Assembly: GCA_947846985.1 (NCBI GenBank)
Contig: CANTUZ010000007.1
Location: 35,096,355-35,160,354, forward strand
DNA from: Fratercula arctica
Lineage: Eukaryota; Chordata; Aves; Charadriiformes; Alcidae
Direction of reading: 5' to 3'
DNA length: 64,000 nt
Part shown: positions 1 through 10,314 of the stretch, in pieces
How the letters are laid out: every line of letters begins with the position of its first letter
Numbering within the stretch: position 1 is the stretch's first letter
The notes under the pieces: model-generated
Told to the model about the DNA's origin: nothing
The model's input: the letters and a program-made list of their open reading frames with translations, nothing else
Database searches by the model: none
Program-made: the position numbers and the translations under genes

Positions 1-66
1 TGGTGAAATCACAGCTGGGTTCTGACACACAAGTTAACATACATCTCCTTTCCCCCCTGCCCCACA

Positions 67-83
67 CCCCCCCCCCCCCCCCC
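67..83. repeat. Poly-C run (C17)
   Basis: Seventeen consecutive C follow a C-rich lead (CCCCCC at 52-57 and CCCC before it). On the - strand this is a G17 run with extra G-runs beside it, so it could form quadruplex or i-motif structures. Length is likely polymorphic and prone to sequencing error. Confidence 0.9.
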
Positions 84-230
84 GTTGTTGCTGTCATCTC
101 TTCTGGGACCCAATATTGCCCACGCATGCTGAGATAGGGGCTTCTTCTTTCTTTCAGCCTCTAACTCAGTTGTCTTTAATTCTGAGTAAGGAATGAAGAG
201 ACAGTCCTGTCAAAGCTACTCTTGCAGCTG

Positions 231-274
231 GTTGATATTCAAAGGGCTATGCTAACATGTTGATATTCAAAGGG
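231..274. repeat. Direct repeat, 16-bp unit with 28-bp period
   Basis: The 16-mer gttgatattcaaaggg occurs at 231-246 and again at 259-274. It is a local duplication of no evident function. Confidence 0.85.
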
Positions 275-3200
275 TGTTCTATACCCTGTCCAGGAAATTA
301 AGCTGTGCCCTGTGCTTTGCATAGGACCTTAGTTACAAATGGAGAGGAATATCTGTGTTGCTGAAAGGTACTGAGGTAGGAATGATCACAGCCATATAAG
401 GCAGCTCTGGGATAAATTCTGTCTTTTTGAGACAAAACTTTTTGGAATTCTTCTCTTCGGTTTTATCCCACCTTAGAAACGCTGATCTACTCAAGGCCGT
501 GAACAAGTACAAGTTAGTCCTCAATTTTTGCATGTTAATGTTCAGAGTTTCTTTTGCTTTTTAGATATTAAAGTAAATAAAAGAAGTTGATTCTCCCACA
601 AAGGATGGAAGAAGGAAACTCAGAAGTAATTGTTGAAAAGGTTTCTCTTCTGTTTCAGACCCAGCTATTTTTAGATACTACTGAAGAAAGCTTGTGAGTT
701 TTTTCTGTCACTCACCACCAAGTTAATTATTACCCATCTAAAATTCTGTGCAGCTCAAACAGTTGTCATCTCTGTTCCTTTCCCTTTCTCTCTTTGTTTT
801 TCGCTAACATTTAGGACACTTCTGTTTCTACAGCTTTCAGATACTTAAGTTGTGGTATCAAGCATGTATTCTGAATTATCTGTCAGAATTAATGAGCAAG
901 TTTATCCACAAGTGTGTCATTTTTCACTGTGCACAAAATAAGCAGGAAGGGTGTATTTTAGCACCTACGGGCTGCTGTAGGTATAACATTATTTTGATGT
1001 ATGGCACAGCCTCCTTAATAAGATCATTGTGGGAGTATTTTGCATGCGGTAGGTGCGTAATATGCAGATGATATTTGTAACTGACAGCAGCCATCACACT
1101 GATTCATACAACATTTGCACTGTAAATTTCCTCTGAGCAAGCAGACACATCAGCAGTATCTCTTACATATCTAAATATGATATTGAGCTCATTTTCACCT
1201 GTATTCAAGCAGTACTGTGGCCTAGTTTGTTTTACCCTTTGGAAGTGATATTTTAATGCTAGTGTTTTCCTGGTTTCTATACAGTGATATTGAGGAAAAT
1301 GTATTACTTCCTAGAAAATTAAAGATTCGCTTGGAGAAGGCAGTTGCCAAAGATGAGACATTAGCAGTCTTGTTGATATGAACTGGTAGATTTATTCCTG
1401 TTTTAAAGTTTAGATTGGGCCTGGGCTGGGCAAATGTCCTGAACCGCTGTTGTGTTCATAATAGCAGCGTGGGCTCACTGAACGCACACAGACACAGTAC
1501 AAGCAGTAAAGGAAGCCTGATGTTAAGTAGCTGTCGTAGCTAAACAGAGAGAAGACTTTGATACCACATACCCCGTCTTCTGGTAATGTGGTTCTTAAAC
1601 TTCGTGTCTTGCAGTGTATGCTTTGGAAACAGCAGCTATGTGAGAGTAGCCTTGAAGAGTTGCCTTTGGTCACCACCTTCAGCTGTGGCATGGGGACTTT
1701 TCTAAATGCTTTTAGTCTATTTCAGAGGAAAATCAATCAAGCTGACCCAACATGGCACTCAGTGATCATCTAAGCTATCAGATGGGCACCCATCATTTTG
1801 TTCCTTCCTTAGCCCAGATTCTGAGTGTCTAGCTTCTGCTGCAGCAGTACTCAGAAGGAGCTTTGAGAAATGGTCAGAGACCAAGAGGTCTCAGGGAGTT
1901 GCAGTGTGGATGGATGGTGCATTAGGGCTCAGCCTTGGTCCTAGTTTAGGTTTAATGGCGTATGACTTTCTCCCTAACATATTAGAAGCCAGGACCTACC
2001 TGAGTTTTGATGTTCAGTTCAAACGCAGTGTTCCTAACACTGCTACTGACAGTGCAGCTCAGACAGCTGGACACATAAGCTGTGGTTTAGATAAAAGAAC
2101 TGCTGTAGAGTGCTTCAGTCTGTGGGTGATGAACTGAAAGCAACTTTGTAGAACCCCGTTGTTTTTTTTTACCTAACCCTTGGTGCTTTTTGAAAATCAG
2201 TCTTTTTAAGAGGTTACAACTTAAGCATTTGGTATCTCTCATTATTATCTAAAATCTTAGCCTTGAGTTTGATGGACCTAGTATCACTCTTAGCTCAGAC
2301 TGACTTGAGTTTGAATAATGTCTTCTCCATGGTATCATTGTGAGGTTTCCGTTTTTGCGTTGGTCATCTCCGTGGTTTCATTTATCTTATACAAGGTGAA
2401 TTGAACTGAATCATGACTTAAACATGAACAAAAGAAAATAAATTTCGTTTTGCTGTGAAACAAAAATATTATGGTCAGTTTTTGGTATATATCATACAAT
2501 CAGAGGAACACCAAAACATAGTAATAGAGATTTGTAATGCAGTTACATATGTCTTCTGTAAGGTCCTACAAAATTTGCTTCATTGGGCTTTCAGGGGAAT
2601 TTCACCTTAGCTTAGCAAACTCATAGCCTTCAAACAAATATGAGAACAGTGGGATTTTGCTCACTGCTGGCTGTCACGGCTGTCACCTCCAAAAAATCTT
2701 ACAAGTTTTTTGGGTTTGTGATTTGCTTCTTCCCGCCTTGTCCCCTCAACCCAGTAGAGTTCATAAATGGTCAGCCTTTGGTGTGAATGCATACCTGAGG
2801 TTTGAATGCTACACTTGTTGGTTTAGGAGGTTTGCACACAGGAACAATAGGTGTGACTCTAATTGTACACTGGCAATAACTCCACTTGAATGAATTTGAG
2901 AGTTCTTTTAAACATAGTGCATTTTAAGCCTAATAATATATTGTAAGGTGTAGTTCCCAAATTTCTGTTAGTATGGTGTTTCCTTTGGTCTCTCCTCTGA
3001 GGAGTCCTGTAGAGCACTTTATTTCTCAGAATCCAAGCTCTAGGTTTAATGTTTTCTTTAATAGACTACCCGGCTCTCACAGCTTTTTTGTGTCTAATGA
3101 AATATAACTAAGTAGTAAAACTGATTAAGTTGAAAATCGTAGTTTTTGTAATGAGGAAGTAGCATAAAAATGATTTGGGACTAAGATACTGATTAGATTT

Positions 3201-3559
3201 TAAAGGCAAAATCTAACTAATGAGATCTGCCAATTTGATAAGTGATATTTGGATGCAATTTTAATGAAGACAAGCCCTTTTCTGAGCTAAAGGAATGTTA
3301 GGTTAATAGTGTTAATAATAAGTTATTGTCAGGATTTTGTTTACCTTGGGGAGAGTACATTAGTTACAGTGATGGCATCTGTGTATTCTCTAGACTGGTC
3401 TTACCTTTTCCAGCAATTAAATTATAGCCGTAGGAAGCTGAGTGATAAAACACTTATTAATTTCAGAGAGGTTAGGATTTTGCCCTGAAGCTTCATATTA
3501 ATATGTGATATGTTGTTGGGCAGTATATATAAAATGAAGGTAGTATGATGAAGGAAGAA

Positions 3560-3577
3560 CTTTGACAGCTGTCAAAG
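3560..3577. promoter_or_regulatory. Perfect 18-bp palindrome, TALE-homeodomain dimer-type site
   Basis: The sequence ctttgacagctgtcaaag equals its own reverse complement. Its core TGACAGCTGTCA consists of two inverted TGACA half-sites around a CAGCTG E-box. This is the kind of palindrome bound by MEIS/PKNOX/TGIF homeodomain dimers, and the E-box could take bHLH proteins. The palindrome is seen directly; binding and regulatory function are inferred. Confidence 0.45.
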
Positions 3578-6500
3578 AGAAACCTGAAAGCAGAAAGAAA
3601 AGTGAACTTCCTTTCCTGACACAGCACAAGAAATTTAAACAATCATCCTAAATTGGAGTGTATTTTCCCTCTTTCTTCTTAAGTTCAGTTCTTGTATTTT
3701 TGTGTGCTTTATCAAGCGCATATATGATTAAACAGTCAGGTTAGCCTGAAACTTGCTCGTTTTGAGGAATTCACTATTACCAAACTGCCTGGATACCAAC
3801 TGACTGACTTGCCGTTCCTAAATGTTGACTTCACGAGGAGCTGCAGGTCATCAGTTCAGTGGAAAGCCATGTTTTCTTCAAGAACTTATGTGAGACTCTT
3901 CCTGTTTATCTTCCTTATGCACTGAAACTGAAAGTTACCGATATAATAGGATATTGAAGATGTGCCAAGAGCCAAGATCTCTTTGGCTTGTGATCAGTGT
4001 CTCAAGGCTAGTAGTGCCCAGCCTAGAGGCAGCTCAGGAGGTCTCCCATCTGAGATAACTGATGTGCTTTTTCACATTCATAGCCTATGAATGGACATTT
4101 TCAGAAGAGCAAACACTAATTTATATACCGTTTTCACTTTGATTCTCTTGGTCTGACTTGTCTGTAGGAACACTTTTAATTGCTAGTCCTTCCCAAAGAG
4201 TAAAGTGGAAATATCCTTGGGTAATGCTAAATGGGATTTTTGTGGGTGTGTACCATTGTTTAATTTTTAATTTCTCAGGTGACCCATCAGGTAGCAGACT
4301 TGTAAAGCTGCTGAAATTTCTACATGATTTCCTTTATGCTATAGTATTTGTAAGACTACTGAGTGTCCAACCCATGACCCCACTTTGTCCTTTAAACTGA
4401 GACCTGCAGAAGTACAATAAAATAAAAATAAAAGCATGAAGACAGTTTTATCAAATCTGCACTACAGACCAAACCTTTCTCCTAGGATAGGAACTCATTT
4501 ACCTTAATTTTACAGTCCCACTTACAGTCAGGAACAAATATCTAATTGACCCCACCGCCAGGTTGTTGTCATGACAGCTGGCTCCTGAGACTTTTTCAGA
4601 CCTTTAAGAAGATGTAAATATAAGCAAGGTGAAAACTTGACTGCAGAGTCAAAATTAACCCTCTTTTAAACAACTGAAACGTAATATATGGCACTCTTCC
4701 TTCAAGGAGGGCAGTAATCCTGCTGCATAGTGTCAGCAAACACGGCTCTGTAGTCAGCCTGTAACTCAGTTGCCACAGCAACCTGCTCCCTACTTGCAGC
4801 AAAGGATGCAAAACATATGGTAGAAATATTGTGCTACTGCAAGAAACCTCAAGATTTCCTGAACAATAACTCTTCAAATTCACATTTCCCTCTTCAAAAA
4901 TATTAATCAAACTGCTTCGCAGTATATATTGGAAAATCATTAAAGTTAATGTAAAAATATGACATCTTAGTAAACTACCAAAATTATAAATGAAGAATTC
5001 TAGTTTAAAACTAGAAAGTTACAAGGGGAAGTGTTTACACTGTGGGCTTCAGCTTGGATAGCTTGCTGGACTATGGACTGTCAAAGTGTGTGGAAATACG
5101 CTTGACAGTTCCTGAATCAGAAGTTACTCAGAGCTCCTTCTTTGAGTTAGTTCTGGACATAGGGCTCGTTTCTTCTCTCGCTGCTGTGAACCTACATTTA
5201 TGTCTCTAAAAAAGCATCCTCACTAGTGCTGGCCAAATTATCTTCCTGTTGTGTTTTGAAAGATACTTGAATTTTGGATAAAAAACACTTAATGTGAAAA
5301 ATAAGTATTTTCTGTAGAAAATAACGTCTTTTCATCATTTAAAAGAAGTTTTCAACTACTGGGTTTTCAGGTTGATTGCTTCCTTGTTTTGTTTCAATGA
5401 AAATGTGACTTTTTCTGGATAGAGAACCGGTCATACCAAATAGAACTGTTTTCTGATAACTTATAGATTTTAATTTTTTTTTTTTTTAAATAAGGGATTG
5501 TTAAACTTAAAAAAATATTGTGGTTGACCTTTAAATGCATATAGAAGATTGTTTTTTACATATCAATACAGATTGTCTGGAGCTGGAACCAGGAACCGAG
5601 TTTCCTAATTACAGTCCAGGGCAGGAACCCTAAGAGAGAGTCATGTTTAAATATTACTTTTCCACTGTGGATCCCTGGACTGCTTCCAGTTCACCCAGGC
5701 TGCTGTATGATATCAGATAATTTCCAATTTTTATATATGAGCTTGTTACCTGTAAGACAACCTTAGTAAAATAAAAATAAGTTATTGATAAATACACCTA
5801 TTTTAACGTGAAGATATTGACACAATGGGCATACTCTTGACAGCTGTGAGACAAATGGTGGTACCTTCTGATACCAGGGTACAAAATATACAGGAGAAAT
5901 AGTCATGCTGGTAGAAGGCTAAGGAAAACCTGGAGGCAAACAGCTATCGTCTTTCTTCATTACTTCTCTAAAAATTACTTTCATCTTTGTGCAGTCAGCA
6001 AAGCTGAATTTGATCTTCTCCTTTCATAAAAGGTATTTTATTTCCTGACTGAGGATAAGTGATGAAATTGAGGTGTGTAATTATATCTTAGAAAAATTAT
6101 ATAACTGTGCCTGTGATTATACAATGTCATGTTTAGTGTAAGCTACCACTTTAATCAGTGGTAGTCCATACTTGGCGTCCATACTTGGCAAATTTATAAA
6201 ATATGTTATAGGCTCTCTAATTTAAGTTACAATCTTCTATTTTGAGCACAGCTCTTTAAACATAACATTTCTGATGGAGGATAAAAAACCAGTGTTGGTG
6301 AAGTTCTTTGTGGTGAAGTTAAGCTATGTTTGGATTGTGTTTCCTCCCATGTGACCTGTGATAATGTTTCCCCATAGGTGCAAAATGGTTTTCTCTTACC
6401 ACATGCAAAATGTTCAAATGTTATTTTGAACTACTTCTAAAACATTCATATTAAAACTATCATTCCTTTATTATTTTTTTATGGAGAAATAATGGCCAAT

Positions 6501-7087
6501 TCAGCAGCAATAAGTTTAATTCCTTCCATTTCTATGTCGGTTTTGAAACTATAACTAGTCCAATTACCTTAAAACTGATTATAGCATAGCAAAGAATATA
6601 CCGCTTCTGAAAATGGTTGGATCTTGTAATTTTTAAATCTGATGAAGAATTCAAGAATATTTTTATAAAAGTGTACTAAGACTTATTTGAAAAGAACTAT
6701 GTTAAAAATGTGATAAAAACTGTAAAATATGTAGAGAGTAGCTGAGTGAGAATAACCCTGGCTATGTGTTTAAACAGAAATATGAAATAGATGGAGGACT
6801 GAAAGGTCAATTGTAGAGAAAAATTACTAGCTCTGCTAGCAGTTTCATGTCTTATAGTTTGTTGCTCAGGTTAAAATGATATATATTCTATATATGTCTA
6901 AGCTGACCTCTAGGATATTGCATTGGAAATAGACTTGAGTGGAAAAATTGATTGGGGGGTGGTGGTTAAATGGAGGTGTTTGGAGGCTTGAGACAAAAAA
7001 ATTACAAATAATCTCTAATGTATCATTTCAGACTTATGGAATTTTACATAAAAATTAATTTCCAAATTTGTTAATTTGACCTTTTCC
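3578..7087. other. Noncoding stretch, no gene seen
   Basis: A+T-rich and closed in all frames apart from short chance frames, the longest being 114 codons on the - strand at 4596-4940 with no recognisable composition. It contains the small tandem duplication at 6165-6190 and a T14 run near 5474-5487. No repeat family is recognised. Confidence 0.65.
6165..6190. repeat. Two-copy 13-bp tandem repeat
   Basis: tccatacttggcg is followed at once by tccatacttggca, differing only in the last base. It looks like a recent slippage or duplication event. Confidence 0.85.
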
Positions 7088-7104
7088 TTTTTTTTTTTTT
7101 TTTT
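7088..7104. repeat. Poly-T run next to a CR1 element
   Basis: About 17 T, then A and five more T, lie some 115 bp before the recognisable start of the CR1 at 7220. This is simple low-complexity sequence; nothing ties it mechanistically to the CR1. Confidence 0.85.
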
Positions 7105-7219
7105 ATTTTTAAATGAAATTCCATTGCAAGCTAAAATTAAGAAGTGCTTTTTGGAAATAGTTTAAGCAAGATATTATGAAAGTGCTTAAGAGAAGCCTTT
7201 CATTTATAAAGTCATCAAG

Positions 7220-8583
7220 TTTTTCTTAAAAAGGTTAGAAAGACCGACCCTGGGAACTATCAACCTGTCAGCCTCACCTCTGTGCCTGGGAAGATCATGG
7301 AACAGGTCCTCCTAGAAGCTATGCTAGAGCACACGGAGGACAGAGAGGTGATTTAAGACAGCCATCGGTGGCTTCACCAAGGGCAAGTCCTGTCTGACCA
7401 ACCTAGGGGCCTTCTGTTGTGGAGTGACTACACCAGTGGACAAGGGACGAGCTGCAGGTGTCATCTACCTAGAATTCTGTAAGGCCTTTGACACAGTCCC
7501 CCACAACATCCTTCTCTCTAAATTGGAGAGATATGGATTTGATGGGTGGACCGTTTGGTGTATGGGGAGTTGGTTGGATGGTCACATCCAGAGTGTAGTG
7601 GTCAATGGCTCAATGTTCAGATGGAGATTGGTGACAAGTGGTGTCCCTCAAGGGTCCGTACTGGGACGAGTACTGTTTAATATTTTCATCAGTGACACAG
7701 ACAGTGAGATCGAGTGCACCCTCAGCAAGTTTGCAGATGACACTGAGCTGAGTGATGCAGTTGACATGCCTGAGGGATGGGATGCCATCCAGAGGCACCT
7801 GGACTGGCTTGAGAAGTGGGCCCATGTGACCCTCATGAGGTTCAACAAGGCCAAGTGCAGGGTCTTCCACCTGGGTTAGGGCAATCCCCAGCATCATTAC
7901 AGGCTGGAGGATGAAGGGATTGAGAGCAGCCCCAGCAAGAAGGTCTTGTGGGTACTGGTGGATGAAAAGCTGTACATGAGACAGAAATGTGCACTTGCAG
8001 CCCAGAATGCCAGCCATATCCTGGGCTGCATCAAAGGAAGCATGGCCAGCAGGGTGAGGGAGGTGATTCTGCCCCTCTGCTCTGGTGAGACTCCACCTGG
8101 AGTGCTGCATCCAGCTCTGGAGCCCTCAGCACAAGAAGGACCTGGACCTGTTGGAGCGGGTCCAGAGGAGGCCACAAAGATGCTCAGAGGGCTGGAGCAC
8201 CTCTCCTGTGAAGACAGGCTGAGAGAGCTGGGGTTGTTCAGCCTGGAGAATCTTATAACGGCCTTCCAGTACATGAAGAAGGCCTATCGGAAAGATGGGG
8301 ACAAACTTTTTAGCAGGGCCAGTTGTGATAGGACAAGGGGTAATGGTTTTAAAATAAAATAGGGTAAATTTAGATTAGATCTAAGGAAGAATTTTTTTAT
8401 GATGAGGGTGGTTAAACAGTGGAGCCCAGAGAGGTGGTAGATGCCTCATCCCTGGAAACATTCCAGGCAAGGTTGGACAGGGTCTGAGCAACTTGATCTA
8501 GTTGATGATGTCCTTGCTTGCTGCAGGGGAGTTGGACTAGGTGACCTTTAAGGGTTTGCCACCTCTGTCACAGATTTTTATAA
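7220..8583 (+). mobile_element. CR1 LINE retrotransposon, 5'-truncated copy
   Basis: The longest CR1 copy here with clear coding homology. It begins inside ORF2 at the block just before NYQPVSLTS, runs through the reverse transcriptase palm and the C-terminal CR1 block, and ends in the usual 3' region (gttggactaggtgacctttaagg) near 8545-8583. The 5' part of the element, including ORF1 and the endonuclease, is absent, as is usual for 5'-truncated insertions. The exact terminal ATTCTATGATTCT repeats of young CR1 are not present, so the 3' tip is divergent or lost. The broken reading frame is described in its own entry. CR1 is the dominant LINE of birds. I could not identify a target-site duplication. 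Confidence 0.93.
7222..8565 (+). pseudogene. CR1 ORF2 (reverse transcriptase C-terminal half), broken
   Basis: This encoded the reverse transcriptase used for CR1 retrotransposition. Seen directly: NYQPVSLTS at about 7255 in one frame, then after a frame change the frame starting near 7372 carries [21 protein letters not shown] and the catalytic FADD block (7730-7741, equivalent to the YxDD active site). A TAG at 7877-7879 follows VFHLG, and the same frame resumes with VLVDEKLYM and ALAAQNASHILGCI. Damage visible: an in-frame TAA near 7354, a one-base shift near 7362-7370, the TAG at 7877, a shift near 8083 that is reversed near 8172, and loss of about 18 bases between SLE and LITAFQYMK near 8250. 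The coding portion ends near RTRGNGFKIK at 8362, with a degraded tail after it. It cannot make active enzyme. Confidence 0.9.
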
Positions 8584-10219
8584 GAAGTGATGTTGCCGGA
8601 TTTCCTTGGCTGGAAAAAAAATCAGTTTTAATTCTGTATTTTCTGGACCTGTTAACACCTGTAGTGGAAGCAAGACCACAAGACATACTGAAACAGGAGT
8701 CAGGTTTAGGTTGCTAAAGGCAATTGTGGTGCAAATGTCTTTCAGTATTTGTTTAGTTTTAGCATCTCTTGTATTGTCTAAGGGTCTGTCCTACAGTCTC
8801 AATAGGGAACAGTCCTCATACGAGACCCACAACTTTTTTTATATGATTTTATGAAAGTTTATCCAGGAAGAAACAATCTATATTGGGCATGCACTCGAAT
8901 GTTATTTCTGTGAATGAAATTTAATTGTTGTTCAGTGGCAAGAAGACACGTGTCATTTGGGAAAACAAGCAGATAACATTTTTGTTTTTGTGGGACTAAC
9001 TGACATTAAGGAGAGGAAACGCCAGTCCATGTACCTGACGTATTACAGTTGTTACCAGCAGAGCACATGCTACAACTTGACATCTTAGTGAAAGCTTCCT
9101 GCCAAATAAACTGATCTAAATTAAGATGACCAAATGAGACAGTTCCCACATCCTGTTTATTGAATTAATTTTCCCTACTTATCACTATGTATGCTTTCTG
9201 ATGTATATGAACACGTGTGCTGTTTTTTCACCAAAATGGGGTGCTGAAATAAAGTAATGCATTTGAAATGTTTATCTGGTTGTTTTTTTCCTGATCCTTA
9301 GCTATGCTGGTTGTTAGATGAAATAGAGAATGTTCTATCTGATTGAAATCAGTGCCAGCTTTAAGACAATAATTCTTTGCAATGTTTTGCAGCTGTTCTG
9401 AATATATTTCCTTTTCACAGCATGAAGAATAGAGTATTCTAATGCATATTAAAAAAAAAAAAACAATAAAAAATTATACAATGGTACAAATGCAAACAGA
9501 GCTTGATTTTTAATTTTTTTCTGTGTAGAAGGGTATTGCAAAGTAGACTGATCCACAATTCCTAGACAAGTAGTATGTGTTAATAACTACCTTTATTCAT
9601 TTTTCAATATCTTGCAGCCGAGTTAATCTGTGTTGTATAAATATATTAATGCAAGAGAATCCCTTTCCAGACAATGTCTCGGCCTTCAAAATTTGTATAA
9701 ACCAGTGTTTCTTAAGCTCAAGTCCAATTATATTAATTAATGGACACAGTTCATGTTATGAAGTACCAGAGAAGGGGACTTTGATGTTGCAGCTCCACTG
9801 ATGTAAATCACATAGAGCTATAGTAGATTTAGCCTGATAGAACATATATTATTTTTTTTTCCTTGATATTTTCTCAGTGAAAAAAAGATTTCTGCTATAG
9901 AATCTTTATCTATAGTATGCCTCACTTTTATACATTGCTTCTCTATTCTTACTAAATATTTGTTATATTTCACTGTTATAAAAAGCATGTATTTTTAACA
10001 TGAAAGGCAATCCAGAAGTGGAAGTTACTGCAGAATCTGGAGGGCCACGAATACCATTAATGCTGTGATTAAACAATGCTGTTTAATGTTGAAGTGATTG
10101 TATTAGAACAGTGACTTGCATTTACTTTTAAAATGACTGCTTTGAACACATCTGTTGCAAGTCCAACTTAGTTTTTCAGACCCGAATAAAATTGTCTTCA
10201 TTTGTCGTCTTCTTTCCAG
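8584..10219. other. Noncoding stretch, no gene seen
   Basis: A+T-rich, with short chance frames only. It contains an A12 run near 9451 and a T9 run near 9850. No repeat family or RNA gene is recognised. Confidence 0.65.
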
Positions 10220-10314
10220 CAGCATAGCTCTGTCACACTTCGGCTGAGCTTGCAAGAGATGAAGAGACTTCCTTGAGTCTTCAGAAAGGGAAGAAGTTTG
10301 GAACTAATAATTAG
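10220..10314 (+). ncRNA. Candidate noncoding exon (95 nt)
   Basis: A long pyrimidine tract ending in ttctttccag (10210-10219) is a strong 3' splice site. A textbook 5' splice site, gtgagt (10315-10320), follows 95 bases later. All three forward frames contain stops inside the interval, so if it is an exon it is untranslated: a long noncoding RNA exon or a 5' UTR exon. Splice-site matches alone occur by chance in this much sequence, so this remains a prediction without transcript support. Confidence 0.3.

Larger units (their letters stand above)
1..3559. other. Noncoding stretch, no gene seen
   Basis: All frames are closed at short intervals; the longest open frames are under 100 codons and none reads like a known protein. 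The stretch holds the C-run at 67-83 and the direct repeat at 231-274, listed separately. Otherwise it is plain A+T-rich intergenic or intronic sequence. I see no repeat family that I can name. Confidence 0.7.

Noticed and set aside
231..274. CRISPR-like repeat
   Set aside because: Only two copies with a 12-bp spacer, in a vertebrate genome; a plain local duplication.
4596..4940. 114-codon - strand frame
   Set aside because: Low-complexity hydrophobic text with no motif or gene context.
7610..8274. Long - strand open frames (166, 125 and 68 codons)
   Set aside because: They are the antisense of the CR1 ORF2 coding block, whose + strand carries the real reverse transcriptase motifs.
8606..8854. 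82-codon + strand frame next to the CR1
   Set aside because: It starts beyond the end of CR1 homology, has no motif, and is within chance length.
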